DNA of 64,000 nt from Gammaproteobacteria bacterium 50_400_T64 (GTDB lineage Bacteria; Pseudomonadota; Gammaproteobacteria; Pseudomonadales; Porticoccaceae): the NCBI GenBank assembly GCA_002162755.1, contig MAAS01000019.1:1-64000 (forward strand), written 5' to 3'. Shown here piece after piece: positions 56,589 through 64,000 of this stretch. Position 1 is the first letter of the stretch, and the number at the start of each line of letters is the position of its first letter. The notes below the pieces were generated by a model. That model had not been told where the DNA came from. It made no database searches and worked only from the letters and a program-made list of their open reading frames with translations. A program made the translations under genes and the position numbers.

Positions 56589-58348
56589 CAGCCTTCCTGT
56601 ATCACTCGAGCCACCTCTTCGAGGGTGGTGAGACCCTGGGTGGCTTTCAAACAACCATCTTCAAACATGGTGGCCATGCCCTCTTCCCGCGCCACGGCTT
56701 CGATTTCACCGGCGCTAGCATGGCTCAGAATAAGACTGCGGATTTTATCGCTGATGGTGAGAATTTCAATAATACCCACCCGCCCGCGATAGCCGGTGTT
56801 GGCACAGTGCTCACAACCCACTGCCTTGTGTAATTTCAAAGACTGACCGGCAGGCAGTATGCGTTGCAGATCAAACTCTTCAATAATTCGCGCCTCGGCC
56901 TCATAGGGCTGCTTACAGTGCTGGCAAAGTAAACGCACCAGGCGCTGGGCGAGAATCACGTTTAAGGTCGAGTTGAGCAGATAGTCCTCGGTGCCCATTT
57001 CCAGCAGGCGCGTAACACTGCCCGCCGCGTCATTAGTATGCAGAGTCGACAGCACGAGGTGACCGGTCAAGGCCGATTGCACACAGATGCGCGCCGTCTC
57101 TAAATCCCGCATTTCACCGACCATTATTACGTCGGGGTCCTGGCGCACAATGGAGCGCAGCGCACTGGCAAAATCGAGCCCAATGTTGGCGTTAACCTGT
57201 ATCTGGTTAATGCCTTCAAGGTTGTATTCCACCGGATCTTCAACGGTGATGACTTTACGCTGTTCAGTATTGAGTGAATTCAATGCCGTATAAAGCGTGG
57301 TGGTTTTACCGCTGCCGGTGGGGCCGGTAACGATCACCATGCCGTGGGTCATGCTCAATTCTTTTTGCAAGCGGGCACGCTGCTCGGCAGTGAAGCCGAG
57401 ACTGTCGAAATCGAGGGTCACGCTATCACGCTGCAATAAACGCATCACCACGCTTTCGCCGTACATGGTCGGTACGGTCGAAACTCGCACATCCAGCTCC
57501 TGGCCCTGTACACGCACATTAATGCGACCATCCTGGGGCAAGCGCCGCTCGGCGATATCGAGATCGGCCATAATTTTAATCCGCGAAATCACTGCCGGGG
57601 CGATTTCACGGGGTGGCGATGGCTCGTCGCGCAACACACCGTCAATGCGATTGCGGATTTTTAAATTGTGCTCAAAAGGTTCGACGTGAATATCGGAGGC
57701 ACGATTATCGACGGCCCGCTGGATAATTTGATTGACGAGGCGAATGACCGGTGCCTCGCTGGCCATATCCCGTAGCTTCGCGACATCGACGGCGGAAAAG
57801 CTGGCCCCGGGATCGACACTCTCGTCACCCGCGTTTTCGCTTTGTTCGTAGAGACGCTCAATCGCTGCCTGAATATCAGACGCTAAACCGACACTCAATT
57901 TCAGTTCACAATGGCAGGCCATAGCGACGGCGCGAAGACTGTAAGCATTGCTGACATCAACCACTGCCAACTCAAGGGTATCGCCCGTCATCGCCAGAGG
58001 CAGCAGGCACTGGTCTTTCATAAAGCGTAGAGACAGGCTTGTCTCGACTAGTTGTGCGGGATAGTCATCAGGCTTGAGCAAGGGCAGCCCGGCCATATCA
58101 GCCTGAGTCTGAGCCATGGCACGCTCGGAGACCATGCCCAGGCGCACCAGAAGCGCGACCAGTGATTCGTCGGTATTTTCACTGTGTACGCGCTGGGCAC
58201 GAGCGAAGTCAACAGCGTTGAGCAAGTTCTTATCGACCAGAGCCGCACGTAAAGATGCTTCGTCAAAAATCAATTCGCCCGCCGCGCTGGGCTGACGAGA
58301 TGGAATACTGCAGGCATTCGACTCGTGCTCTAAGCCCTTATCAGCCAC
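56588..58348 (-). CDS. gspE: GspE, type II secretion ATPase
   Basis: GspE is the hexameric ATPase that drives pseudopilus assembly. The 586-residue protein has an N1E/MshEN domain (residues 25-170), Walker A GPTGSGKTTTLYTALNSL, the Asp box VITVEDPVEYNLEGINQIQV and Walker B RQDPDVIMVGEMRD. The His box is LVLSTLHTNDAAGSVTRLLE. The zinc-binding CQHCKQ...CEHCANTGYRGR near residue 500 is present. It starts at GTG 58348 and is the first gene of the operon. Confidence 0.96.
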   Translation of the reverse strand: MADKGLEHESNACSIPSRQPSAAGELIFDEASLRAALVDKNLLNAVDFARAQRVHSENTDESLVALLVRLGMVSERAMAQTQADMAGLPLLKPDDYPAQLVETSLSLRFMKDQCLLPLAMTGDTLELAVVDVSNAYSLRAVAMACHCELKLSVGLASDIQAAIERLYEQSENAGDESVDPGASFSAVDVAKLRDMASEAPVIRLVNQIIQRAVDNRASDIHVEPFEHNLKIRNRIDGVLRDEPSPPREIAPAVISRIKIMADLDIAERRLPQDGRINVRVQGQELDVRVSTVPTMYGESVVMRLLQRDSVTLDFDSLGFTAEQRARLQKELSMTHGMVIVTGPTGSGKTTTLYTALNSLNTEQRKVITVEDPVEYNLEGINQIQVNANIGLDFASALRSIVRQDPDVIMVGEMRDLETARICVQSALTGHLVLSTLHTNDAAGSVTRLLEMGTEDYLLNSTLNVILAQRLVRLLCQHCKQPYEAEARIIEEFDLQRILPAGQSLKLHKAVGCEHCANTGYRGRVGIIEILTISDKIRSLILSHASAGEIEAVAREEGMATMFEDGCLKATQGLTTLEEVARVIQEG

Positions 58349-58451
58349 TACTTTCTAAACCTCATTGCATTGCTTTCCATACGCGTATTTAACCGGTGGT
58401 TGAGCAAAGTTTAACCCGGCCGCATGTCAGAATAAATCTGTTTACAGGATT

Positions 58452-58460
58452 TGTTAGAAT
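58452..58460 (+). promoter_or_regulatory. Extended -10 promoter candidate for tusDCBE
   Basis: TGTTAGAAT matches an extended -10 element (TG-n-TAGAAT). It lies 55 bp before the tusD start in the divergent region between gspE and tusD. No convincing -35 hexamer is present, which extended -10 promoters can tolerate. Confidence 0.4.
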
Positions 58461-58514
58461 GCCCTGCAACCCAGCGCTCGTAGACCGGCTTAAGCGCAAC
58501 AAACAGCAGCCCTT

Positions 58515-58904
58515 ATGAACTTTGCACTTCTTATATTAGGCCCACCCTATAGCACTCAGGCATCAGCCAGTGCCCTGCGTTTTGCCCGTGCCGTACTGGC
58601 TAATGAGCACAGTATTTACCGACTTTTTTTCTACCACGACGGAGTACACAATGCCTCCGCCCTCGTGAGCGCCGCGCAAGATGAAAACAACCTTCCCCAG
58701 CAATGGCAGGAACTGATCGAACAACATCATCTCGATTCCGTGGTGTGTATTGCTGCCGCCACACGACGTGGGGTGCTCAATGAACAAGAAGCAAAAAGAC
58801 ACGGTAAAACCAGTGGCAATTTTATTGATGGGCACGAACTATCAGGACTGGGCCAGCTGGTTGATGCCAGCCTAAACGCTGATCGAGTAATTACTTTTGG
58901 ATAA
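58515..58904 (+). CDS. tusD: TusD, sulfur-relay subunit for tRNA 2-thiouridine
   Basis: TusD accepts persulfide sulfur from TusA within TusBCD and passes it toward TusE and MnmA for 2-thiolation of wobble uridine. The 129-residue protein starts MNFALLILGPPYSTQASASA. The catalytic cysteine is in DSVVCIAAATRRGVLNEQEA near residue 78, and the end LSGLGQLVDASLNADRVITF is typical. It overlaps tusC by 8 bp. Confidence 0.93.
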   Translation: MNFALLILGPPYSTQASASALRFARAVLANEHSIYRLFFYHDGVHNASALVSAAQDENNLPQQWQELIEQHHLDSVVCIAAATRRGVLNEQEAKRHGKTSGNFIDGHELSGLGQLVDASLNADRVITFG

Positions 58905-59280
58905 GCAACTCACCGGCAAGTCTGCCAACAAAGGCATACTGCTGGTATTTCGCCATGCGCCCTACGGCAATGCCCTGGCAAGGGAAGGACTGGAAGCGGC
59001 GCTAGCCTGTGGAGTCATGGGCGCTAAAACTGACGTGCTCTATATTAACGAAGGTGTGTGGCAACTGCTTGAGCCGCAGGACAGTGGCGCTATCGACTGT
59101 AAAAACCAGGCGTCCATGGCCAGTGCCCTAGCGCTTTATGATGTTGACGATATCTGGGTGGATGAAAACTCCCTCAAACAAAGAAACCTGAGCAGTGCTG
59201 ATATTAATGCCGGAAAAATCATTAACACGGCCCGCGTGCAAGAACTGCTCGCCACTAGCAAAAGTATTTTGAGTTTTTAA
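58897..59280 (+). CDS. tusC: TusC, sulfur-relay subunit
   Basis: This 127-residue DsrF/TusC protein of the TusBCD heterohexamer starts at TTG 58897; no ATG precedes the conserved KGILLVFRHAPYGNALAREG LEAALAC. It overlaps both tusD and tusB (TAATG), so translation is coupled across the operon. Confidence 0.92.
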   Translation: MDKQLTGKSANKGILLVFRHAPYGNALAREGLEAALACGVMGAKTDVLYINEGVWQLLEPQDSGAIDCKNQASMASALALYDVDDIWVDENSLKQRNLSSADINAGKIINTARVQELLATSKSILSF

Positions 59281-59600
59281 TGTTATTACACACCGTGAAT
59301 AAATCAGCCTTTAATCACAGCGCCCTTGGCGACTGCCTGCGTGTAGCAGCCCCAAACGATGCCGTACTACTGATCGAAAATGGCGTTTACGGGGCACTGA
59401 ATAGCTCGCAAGATGAGACCGATTACAGCCAGAGAATCAAGCAACTGAGTGCCAATGGCGCACGTTTTTATGTGCTTCGGGCTGACTGTGAAGCACGGGG
59501 GCTCGACGACTCAGCGCTGCTACCCGCATTTCAAGTAACAGACGATGCGGGCTTTGTCGCCCTTGCCGCAGAAGCTTCGGCCACACAGAGCTGGTATTAA
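59280..59600 (+). CDS. tusB: TusB, sulfur-relay subunit
   Basis: This 106-residue DsrH/TusB protein starts MLLHTVNKSAFNHSALGDCL and continues AVLLIENGVYGAL. The TusB/DsrH family often has a conserved cysteine at about 20; here Cys20 lies in GDCL, and Cys in RADCEARGLDD follows later. It completes TusBCD. It starts in the tusC stop. Confidence 0.9.
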   Translation: MLLHTVNKSAFNHSALGDCLRVAAPNDAVLLIENGVYGALNSSQDETDYSQRIKQLSANGARFYVLRADCEARGLDDSALLPAFQVTDDAGFVALAAEASATQSWY

Positions 59601-59637
59601 ATGCGGCAAGAAATCATTCGACGAGCAGCACTTAAGC

Positions 59638-59955
59638 ATGGATAAGACTTTAAAACTCGATAGCGATGGTCATCTACAGTACCTCGCCGACTGGTCTGAG
59701 CAAGCGGCCCAGCAACTGGCTGCCAGTGAAAACATTGAATTAAGTGAGGCTCATTGGGAGATCATTTATCTATTAAAAGAATTTTACCAGCGCTTCGAGC
59801 TCGCGCCCCCCATGCGTCCCCTGGTGAAATACATCGCTCAAAACCTGGGCAAAGAAAAGGGCCGCAGTATTTATTTAATGCAATTATTCCCACCCAGTCC
59901 GGCACGGGTTGCGAGTAAAATTGCCGGGCTGCCGAGGCCGGAAAATTGTTTATAA
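59638..59955 (+). CDS. tusE: TusE (DsrC family), sulfur carrier
   Basis: TusE receives sulfur from TusD and delivers it to the MnmA-tRNA complex. From ATG 59638 it has 105 residues: MDKTLKLDSDGHLQYLADWS, and FELAPPMRPLVKYIAQNLGK followed by YLMQLFPPSPARVASKIAGL. The penultimate Cys (RPENCL) is the sulfur-carrying residue. Only one C-terminal cysteine is present, as in TusE, unlike the two of sulfite-reductase DsrC. Confidence 0.95.
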   Translation: MDKTLKLDSDGHLQYLADWSEQAAQQLAASENIELSEAHWEIIYLLKEFYQRFELAPPMRPLVKYIAQNLGKEKGRSIYLMQLFPPSPARVASKIAGLPRPENCL

Positions 59956-60007
59956 AGAACAGGCAGTAAAAGCCATCCCGTCAAGAACAAGTCTATCGTC
60001 TCGGTTT

Positions 60008-61222
60008 TTAAATAATTTTTTGACGACTTAGCTGTTCAATACGCTCTTCACTGTAGCCCAACTCACGCAATATATCGGGACCATTAGCACCGGGCTCCGG
60101 CCCAATATGCGCGGGGACTTTATCGGAACCCTCTACCCAGAAGGGGCTATTCACCGCCTGACCTCGTCCATAGTTGTGGCCTTCAACATCAATCAACATA
60201 TCGTTGGCCAGCACCTGTGGATCATCAATAACCTCCTCCATAGTGGCCAACACGCTGAAGGTTAGCTTTTCAGCCTGTAGTCGCTCGCGCCATTCAAACA
60301 GGTCGCGTGTTTTAAAGGTTTCTGCCAGAACAGGGGCGAGTAATTTAGCATTATCGTTGCGCTGTTTGATATCAACAAAACGGGGGTCGGCAAGTAGATC
60401 ATCCCGCTCCAAAGCCTTGAGCAGACCTGGCCAATGTTTGTTCTGATGTAAAAGAACCAGCAGCAACCAGCGCCCGTCGCGAGTTTGATAGTGATTAAGT
60501 AATGCATTCGTAGGCTGACCGAGGCTCGGATTATCGACTGCGCCCCCACCTGCCAAAACACAAGAAAGAGAACTGGAAGCCGTCCACAAACCGTTAGCCA
60601 ACAAACTGCTATGCACCTTGCCACCGCGCCCCGTGCGCATTCTTTTATAGAGCCCGGTCATAATCGCGGCGTACATAGTCATGGCACTGGGATGGTCACC
60701 CATACCCGGCGAAGACATACAGGGCTCACTGTCGGCAGTATGGACGGTATCCATTAAACCCGAGCGCGCCCAATAGGCCGTGGCATCAAAACCCGGCGCA
60801 CTGGCTTCAGGGCCTTTTTCACCAAAGCCGGTGATTTGCCCATAGATCAGGCCTTCATTTTCGGGCGCGAGGTCTTCATAACGAATATTCAGTCGCGCCA
60901 GTACATCGGGGGGAAAGTTAGTGATTAAGATATCGGCCTCTCTCACTAGCTTTAATAGTATCTCTCGCCCTTCGGCCGATTTCATCTCGAGGCCAATACT
61001 GCGTTTATTGCGGTTATCCTGCTGCCAAATATAGCCAAACTCAAGGGGTATAAAGGGTGGCGCTTTATGGGCATAGCGTAACGGATCACCGCGCCCCGGC
61101 GCTTCAATCTTGATCACATCGGCGCCAAAATCCGAGAGGATGGCCGCACAGCCAGGGCCAAAAATATAGGTCGCTATTTCTAAGACTTTAATGCCTTTTA
61201 ACAGAGGCTCTGACTCATTCAT
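60008..61222 (-). CDS. Class III (CaiB/BaiF) CoA-transferase
   Basis: This 404-residue enzyme transfers CoA between carboxylic acids. The N-terminus PLLKGIKVLEIATYIFGPGC AAILSDFGADVIKIEAPGRG is the family signature. The catalytic Asp is in SSPGMGDHPSAMTMYAAIMT near residue 168, followed by KRMRTGRGGKVHSSLLANGL. Frequent roles are fatty-acid, aromatic or carnitine-type side-chain activation. The substrate is unknown because the neighbours are unrelated. Confidence 0.92.
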   Translation of the reverse strand: MNESEPLLKGIKVLEIATYIFGPGCAAILSDFGADVIKIEAPGRGDPLRYAHKAPPFIPLEFGYIWQQDNRNKRSIGLEMKSAEGREILLKLVREADILITNFPPDVLARLNIRYEDLAPENEGLIYGQITGFGEKGPEASAPGFDATAYWARSGLMDTVHTADSEPCMSSPGMGDHPSAMTMYAAIMTGLYKRMRTGRGGKVHSSLLANGLWTASSSLSCVLAGGGAVDNPSLGQPTNALLNHYQTRDGRWLLLVLLHQNKHWPGLLKALERDDLLADPRFVDIKQRNDNAKLLAPVLAETFKTRDLFEWRERLQAEKLTFSVLATMEEVIDDPQVLANDMLIDVEGHNYGRGQAVNSPFWVEGSDKVPAHIGPEPGANGPDILRELGYSEERIEQLSRQKII

Positions 61223-61268
61223 TTCAGCTACCTTATAAAATCACATTCAGTTAAAACCGGCTTTCTAT

Positions 61269-61625
61269 TCACTTACCCTGCTTCATTCGCTCTTTTAAGT
61301 CGGCGAAGGGATTGAAGGTCGCGGCGGCAACTTCACTCTCTTCACTGCTACCGTAGCGAATAAAATCAACGAATTTGGTGTGCTCTTCGTCGTGACAGTA
61401 AATACACAGCAGTTCCCAGTTACTACCATCAGAGGGATTATTGTCGTGATTGTGATCGCGATGATGCACCGTTAATTCACTCAAATTAGCGCGGGTAAAC
61501 TCGCGGGTGCAACGGCCACAAATCCAGGGATAGAGCTTCAATGATTTTTCGCGATAACCCTTTTCACGTTTGGCGATATAGACCCGTTGCTCGGCGAGGT
61601 GCTTATCTAGCTTGCTGGTAGTCAT
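61269..61625 (-). CDS. yajD: YajD-family HNH nuclease
   Basis: This 118-residue HNH-domain protein has a Cys pair (PWICGRCTREF) and the HNH body LSELTVHHRDHNHDNNPSDG SNWELLCIYCHDEEHTKF. Zinc is probably bound by CxxC and the second pair CIYC, and the His-His-Asn triad lies between them. YajD proteins are widespread in gammaproteobacteria with unclear function. It is 46 bp downstream of nothing related and is probably a single gene. Confidence 0.88.
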   Translation of the reverse strand: MTTSKLDKHLAEQRVYIAKREKGYREKSLKLYPWICGRCTREFTRANLSELTVHHRDHNHDNNPSDGSNWELLCIYCHDEEHTKFVDFIRYGSSEESEVAAATFNPFADLKERMKQGK

Positions 61626-61936
61626 CTTTCAATCTCATCTGTTTCTGCGGGGGTATTTAAACTATTCCGCGACAATACCTCAGAAGACGGCCCCACGCAC
61701 AGTAGATTCCGGCCTCGATATCGAGGGACAAGGGAGGCTGTGAGCAAACTCAATTATTATATTGACTAAAGGCCCCTGATTTTAATCGACATAATCAAGC
61801 GTCCCTGGAACGAGGAAATAAGGAGACGCTGCCAAGCGAAGGCTCAACCATCATAGATGCCGGAGGATAAACTAGCGTATCGACAACTAACGTTGACCAA
61901 ATAAAGGCGCTTCTTGCCCTGTATTCTCGCTTTTTA
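61626..61936. other. Gene-free interval with a 14-bp palindrome
   Basis: No gene was recognised in these 311 bp. CCTCGATATCGAGG at 61713-61726 is a perfect palindrome and may be a regulator site. The minus-strand open frame at 61795-61977 overlaps the DUF779 gene and shows no conserved features. Confidence 0.45.
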
Positions 61937-62308
61937 CTAAGCCGCGACAACCGGTCGTAAATCAGCCATCTCTTCATCGGTAAAAATCCGCGAGCGAATC
62001 ATAAAACGTAGACCCAGGGGAATTTCAAGAGAGAAGCTCGAACCACGTCCTTTAACAACATCAACTGTCGTATGACTGTTTTTATAATATTCAAACTGAT
62101 CGGCATGCATATAAAAGCCACAGCCATGGATGTCACCCAAATAAAGATCGCGTCCACCGAGGCGGAATTCACCCTTCTGGTAGCACATGGGCGAAGACCC
62201 ATCACAACAACCACCACTAAGGTGAAACATCAGCTCACCATGCTCGCTGCGCAAACGATCAATTACTTCGACAGCTGCTTCAGTCACACTCACTCGCTCA
62301 ACGGGCAT
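61937..62308 (-). CDS. DUF779 protein, partner of aldehyde dehydrogenase
   Basis: This 123-residue DUF779 protein contains FHLSGGCCDGSSPMCYQKGE near residue 28 and GDIHGCGFYMHADQFEYYKN SHTTVDVVKGRGSSFSLEIP near 68. The clustered cysteines suggest metal or redox chemistry. DUF779 genes are usually found directly behind acetaldehyde/propionaldehyde-type dehydrogenases, as here (63 bp), and an accessory role is inferred from that. The biochemical function is unknown. Confidence 0.88.
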   Translation of the reverse strand: MPVERVSVTEAAVEVIDRLRSEHGELMFHLSGGCCDGSSPMCYQKGEFRLGGRDLYLGDIHGCGFYMHADQFEYYKNSHTTVDVVKGRGSSFSLEIPLGLRFMIRSRIFTDEEMADLRPVVAA

Positions 62309-62371
62309 GGTAAACCTCTTTCTTTTAAAGCCTACGACTCAGCATGATACCGAATCGTACTTAACAGGTGC

Positions 62372-63868
62372 TTAGAAAAAACCCAGCTTGTTTTTGCTGT
62401 AAGACGTTAATATATTTTTGGTGTGGCGATAACCATTCAACATCATTGCATGGTTTTCCCGGCCAATACCGGAGTTCTTGTAACCGCCGAAAGAAGCACC
62501 CGCTGGGTAAATATGGTAGCAGTTGACCCAAACGCGACCAGCCTGAATACCTCGACTGACTTTATGCACCTGGTGCATATCACGAGACCAAAGGCCTGAG
62601 CCCAAACCAAACTGTGTATCGTTGGCAATTTCCAGCGCTTCAGCTTCATCTTTAAAGGTAGTGACAGCCAGCACCGGGCCAAAAATCTCTTCCTGGAAGA
62701 TGCGCATTTTGTTGTGCCCTTTAAACATAGTGGGCTTGATGTAATAACCATTGGGATAAAGTTCATTTTCATAAACCTCACCACCACAAAGTAGCTCAGC
62801 CCCTTCTTGCTTACCAATGTCGATATAGCTGAGGATTTTTTGGTACTGATCATTCGACGCTTGTGCGCCCATCATTGTGCTCAACTCATAGGGGTCGCCC
62901 ATGGTGATAGCCTCAACGCGCGCCAGGCACTTTTCCATAAACTTGTCGTAGATACTTTCCTGAATTAAAGCTCTGGATGGGCAGGTACAGACCTGACCCT
63001 GGTTCAGGGCAAAAAACACCAGCCCTTCGACGGCCTTATCAAGAAACTCATCGTCCTCATCCATGATGCTTTCAAAGAAAATATTCGGCGACTTACCACC
63101 CAGCTCCGTTGTTGCGGGGATAATATTTTCCGCTGCGTATTGCATAATCAAACGACCGGTACTGGTCTCGCCAGTAAAGGCCACCTTTTTAATATCGGGG
63201 TGAGAAGCCAAAGGCTTGCCACATTCAGCACCGAAACCATTGATCACATTCAGTACGCCGGGCGGCAATAAGTCAGCAATAATCTCCATCATAATCAGCA
63301 GTGAAACAGGCGTTTGCTCAGCCGGCTTGATAACAACACAGTTACCTGTCACCAGAGCGGGTGCGATTTTCCAGGCTGCCATCAGCAGTGGGAAATTCCA
63401 GGGGATAATCTGGCCAACGACACCTAAAGGTTCGTGAACTTCCATTGTCACCGTCTCGGCATCAATGTTAGTCACAGAACCGGCTTCAGTACGAATGCAG
63501 CCACCAAAATAGCGGAATTGATCAATAACCAGGACTAAATCAGCACCTAAAGACTCACGAATTCCCTTACCGTTGTCACAGGTTTCAACGGCAGCCAGTA
63601 ATTCTATGTTCTCTTCAAGGCGATCGGCAATTCTGAACATCAGCATGCTGCGCTCAGCCGGGGAGCTTTTACCCCAGGTCTCAAAGGCTTCCCAACCTTT
63701 TGCAATCGCAAGGTCAACATCTTTTGAGGTTGATTGAGGAATACGCGCGATGAAGCTTTCATCAATCGGCGACGTATTTTCAAAATATTTTCCATCGATT
63801 GGGGCAACCCACTCACCACCAATGTAATTCTCGTATTGCTCTTTAAACTCGGGCCGTTGATAAGCCAT
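62372..63868 (-). CDS. Aldehyde dehydrogenase (AldB/ExaC type)
   Basis: This 498-residue NAD(P)-dependent aldehyde dehydrogenase has [32 protein letters not shown] (residues 159-190, cofactor) and the general base Glu in [20 protein letters not shown] near 260. The nucleophile Cys is in [15 protein letters not shown] near 302, and [13 protein letters not shown] near 400. The E/Q-rich start and the DUF779 partner point to the AldB/ExaC group that oxidises acetaldehyde from ethanol use or detoxification. A strong SD (GGGAGA) precedes ATG 63868. Confidence 0.93.
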   Translation of the reverse strand: MAYQRPEFKEQYENYIGGEWVAPIDGKYFENTSPIDESFIARIPQSTSKDVDLAIAKGWEAFETWGKSSPAERSMLMFRIADRLEENIELLAAVETCDNGKGIRESLGADLVLVIDQFRYFGGCIRTEAGSVTNIDAETVTMEVHEPLGVVGQIIPWNFPLLMAAWKIAPALVTGNCVVIKPAEQTPVSLLIMMEIIADLLPPGVLNVINGFGAECGKPLASHPDIKKVAFTGETSTGRLIMQYAAENIIPATTELGGKSPNIFFESIMDEDDEFLDKAVEGLVFFALNQGQVCTCPSRALIQESIYDKFMEKCLARVEAITMGDPYELSTMMGAQASNDQYQKILSYIDIGKQEGAELLCGGEVYENELYPNGYYIKPTMFKGHNKMRIFQEEIFGPVLAVTTFKDEAEALEIANDTQFGLGSGLWSRDMHQVHKVSRGIQAGRVWVNCYHIYPAGASFGGYKNSGIGRENHAMMLNGYRHTKNILTSYSKNKLGFF

Positions 63869-63945
63869 GCTGATCTCCCACGTATCTAATTAACGGTTAT
63901 AGTTATTCACCCTGCCAGGCCTTTATCGACCTGTTCTGGCAATCC

Positions 63946-63960
63946 TTGTCCAAAGGACAA
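63946..63960. promoter_or_regulatory. Palindrome TTGTCC-AAA-GGACAA upstream of aldehyde dehydrogenase
   Basis: A perfect 15-bp inverted repeat lies 78 bp upstream of the aldehyde dehydrogenase start. Position and symmetry suit a transcription-factor operator for the aldehyde dehydrogenase/DUF779 unit. No clear sigma-70 or sigma-54 promoter could be fixed next to it. Confidence 0.4.
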
Positions 63961-64000
63961 ACATTTCGCTCAAACTGTCTGGTTTACAATCGCGCCACAA

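Noticed and set aside
61795..61977. 60-residue minus-strand frame upstream/overlapping DUF779
   Set aside because: Overlaps the certain DUF779 gene end and has no conserved features or SD.

Overview
The window is a chromosomal segment of a Gram-negative, probably marine gammaproteobacterium, most like the Cellvibrionales/Spongiibacteraceae-type lineages that lie near Pseudomonas. Supporting signs are a Na+-translocating NADH:quinone reductase operon with nqrM and apbE, Lol lipoprotein sorting, a type II secretion system, TusBCDE, a PEP-CTERM-type protein, and the backbone order DUF2062 - lolCDE - nqr - gap - mfd - csiV, which also occurs in Pseudomonas. There is no rRNA or marker gene, so the genus is not resolved.

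Layout. 1-4.4 kb is a decayed accessory zone. An IS3-family element, cut by the window edge, has broken a phosphotriesterase-like gene. It is followed by a flavin-monooxygenase remnant, an odd secreted protein with an FFG-repeat signal peptide, an HD-domain protein, and a GlxA/AraC-type regulator ruined by several stops. Two diverged copies of one intergenic segment flank this part. 4.5-8.8 kb holds an AEC permease, a secreted TPR protein, a broken REP-associated transposase and a small lipoprotein. 8.9-15.9 kb is the methylcitrate cycle for propionyl-CoA (gntR-prpB-prpC-acnD-prpF, all on the minus strand), with a recognisable promoter flanked by two copies of a TTGTCTGACA operator-like motif.

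16-29.2 kb is conserved backbone: DUF2062, lolCDE, nqrABCDEF-apbE-nqrM, and a long-form GAPDH. Between gap and mfd, which are neighbours in Pseudomonas, lies a roughly 9-kb insertion (29.2-38 kb). It contains a PEP-CTERM-like protein, an alkaline phosphatase, an unknown secreted protein, an intact RAYT transposase with 23-bp inverted ends, and a fragmented Rhs locus. The Rhs locus comprises a 5'-truncated core with a variable C-terminal tip, an adjacent four-TM protein that may be its immunity partner, an orphan Rhs cassette, and two further decayed core fragments.

38-47 kb resumes with mfd, csiV, a YqhA protein, moaABCD (no moaE here) and a beta-lactamase-family hydrolase that seems to start at AUU. 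47.2-58.3 kb is a complete-looking gsp operon in the order E-F-G-H-I-J-K-L-M-C-D, lacking the prepilin peptidase. 58.5-64 kb has tusDCBE (2-thiouridine tRNA modification), a class III CoA-transferase, a YajD HNH protein, and a DUF779/aldehyde dehydrogenase pair.

No tRNA, rRNA or CRISPR array was seen. The most unusual parts are the Rhs tip/four-TM pair with its scattered core debris, the FFG-repeat signal peptide, the microhomology deletion in one RAYT, and the prp operator pair.
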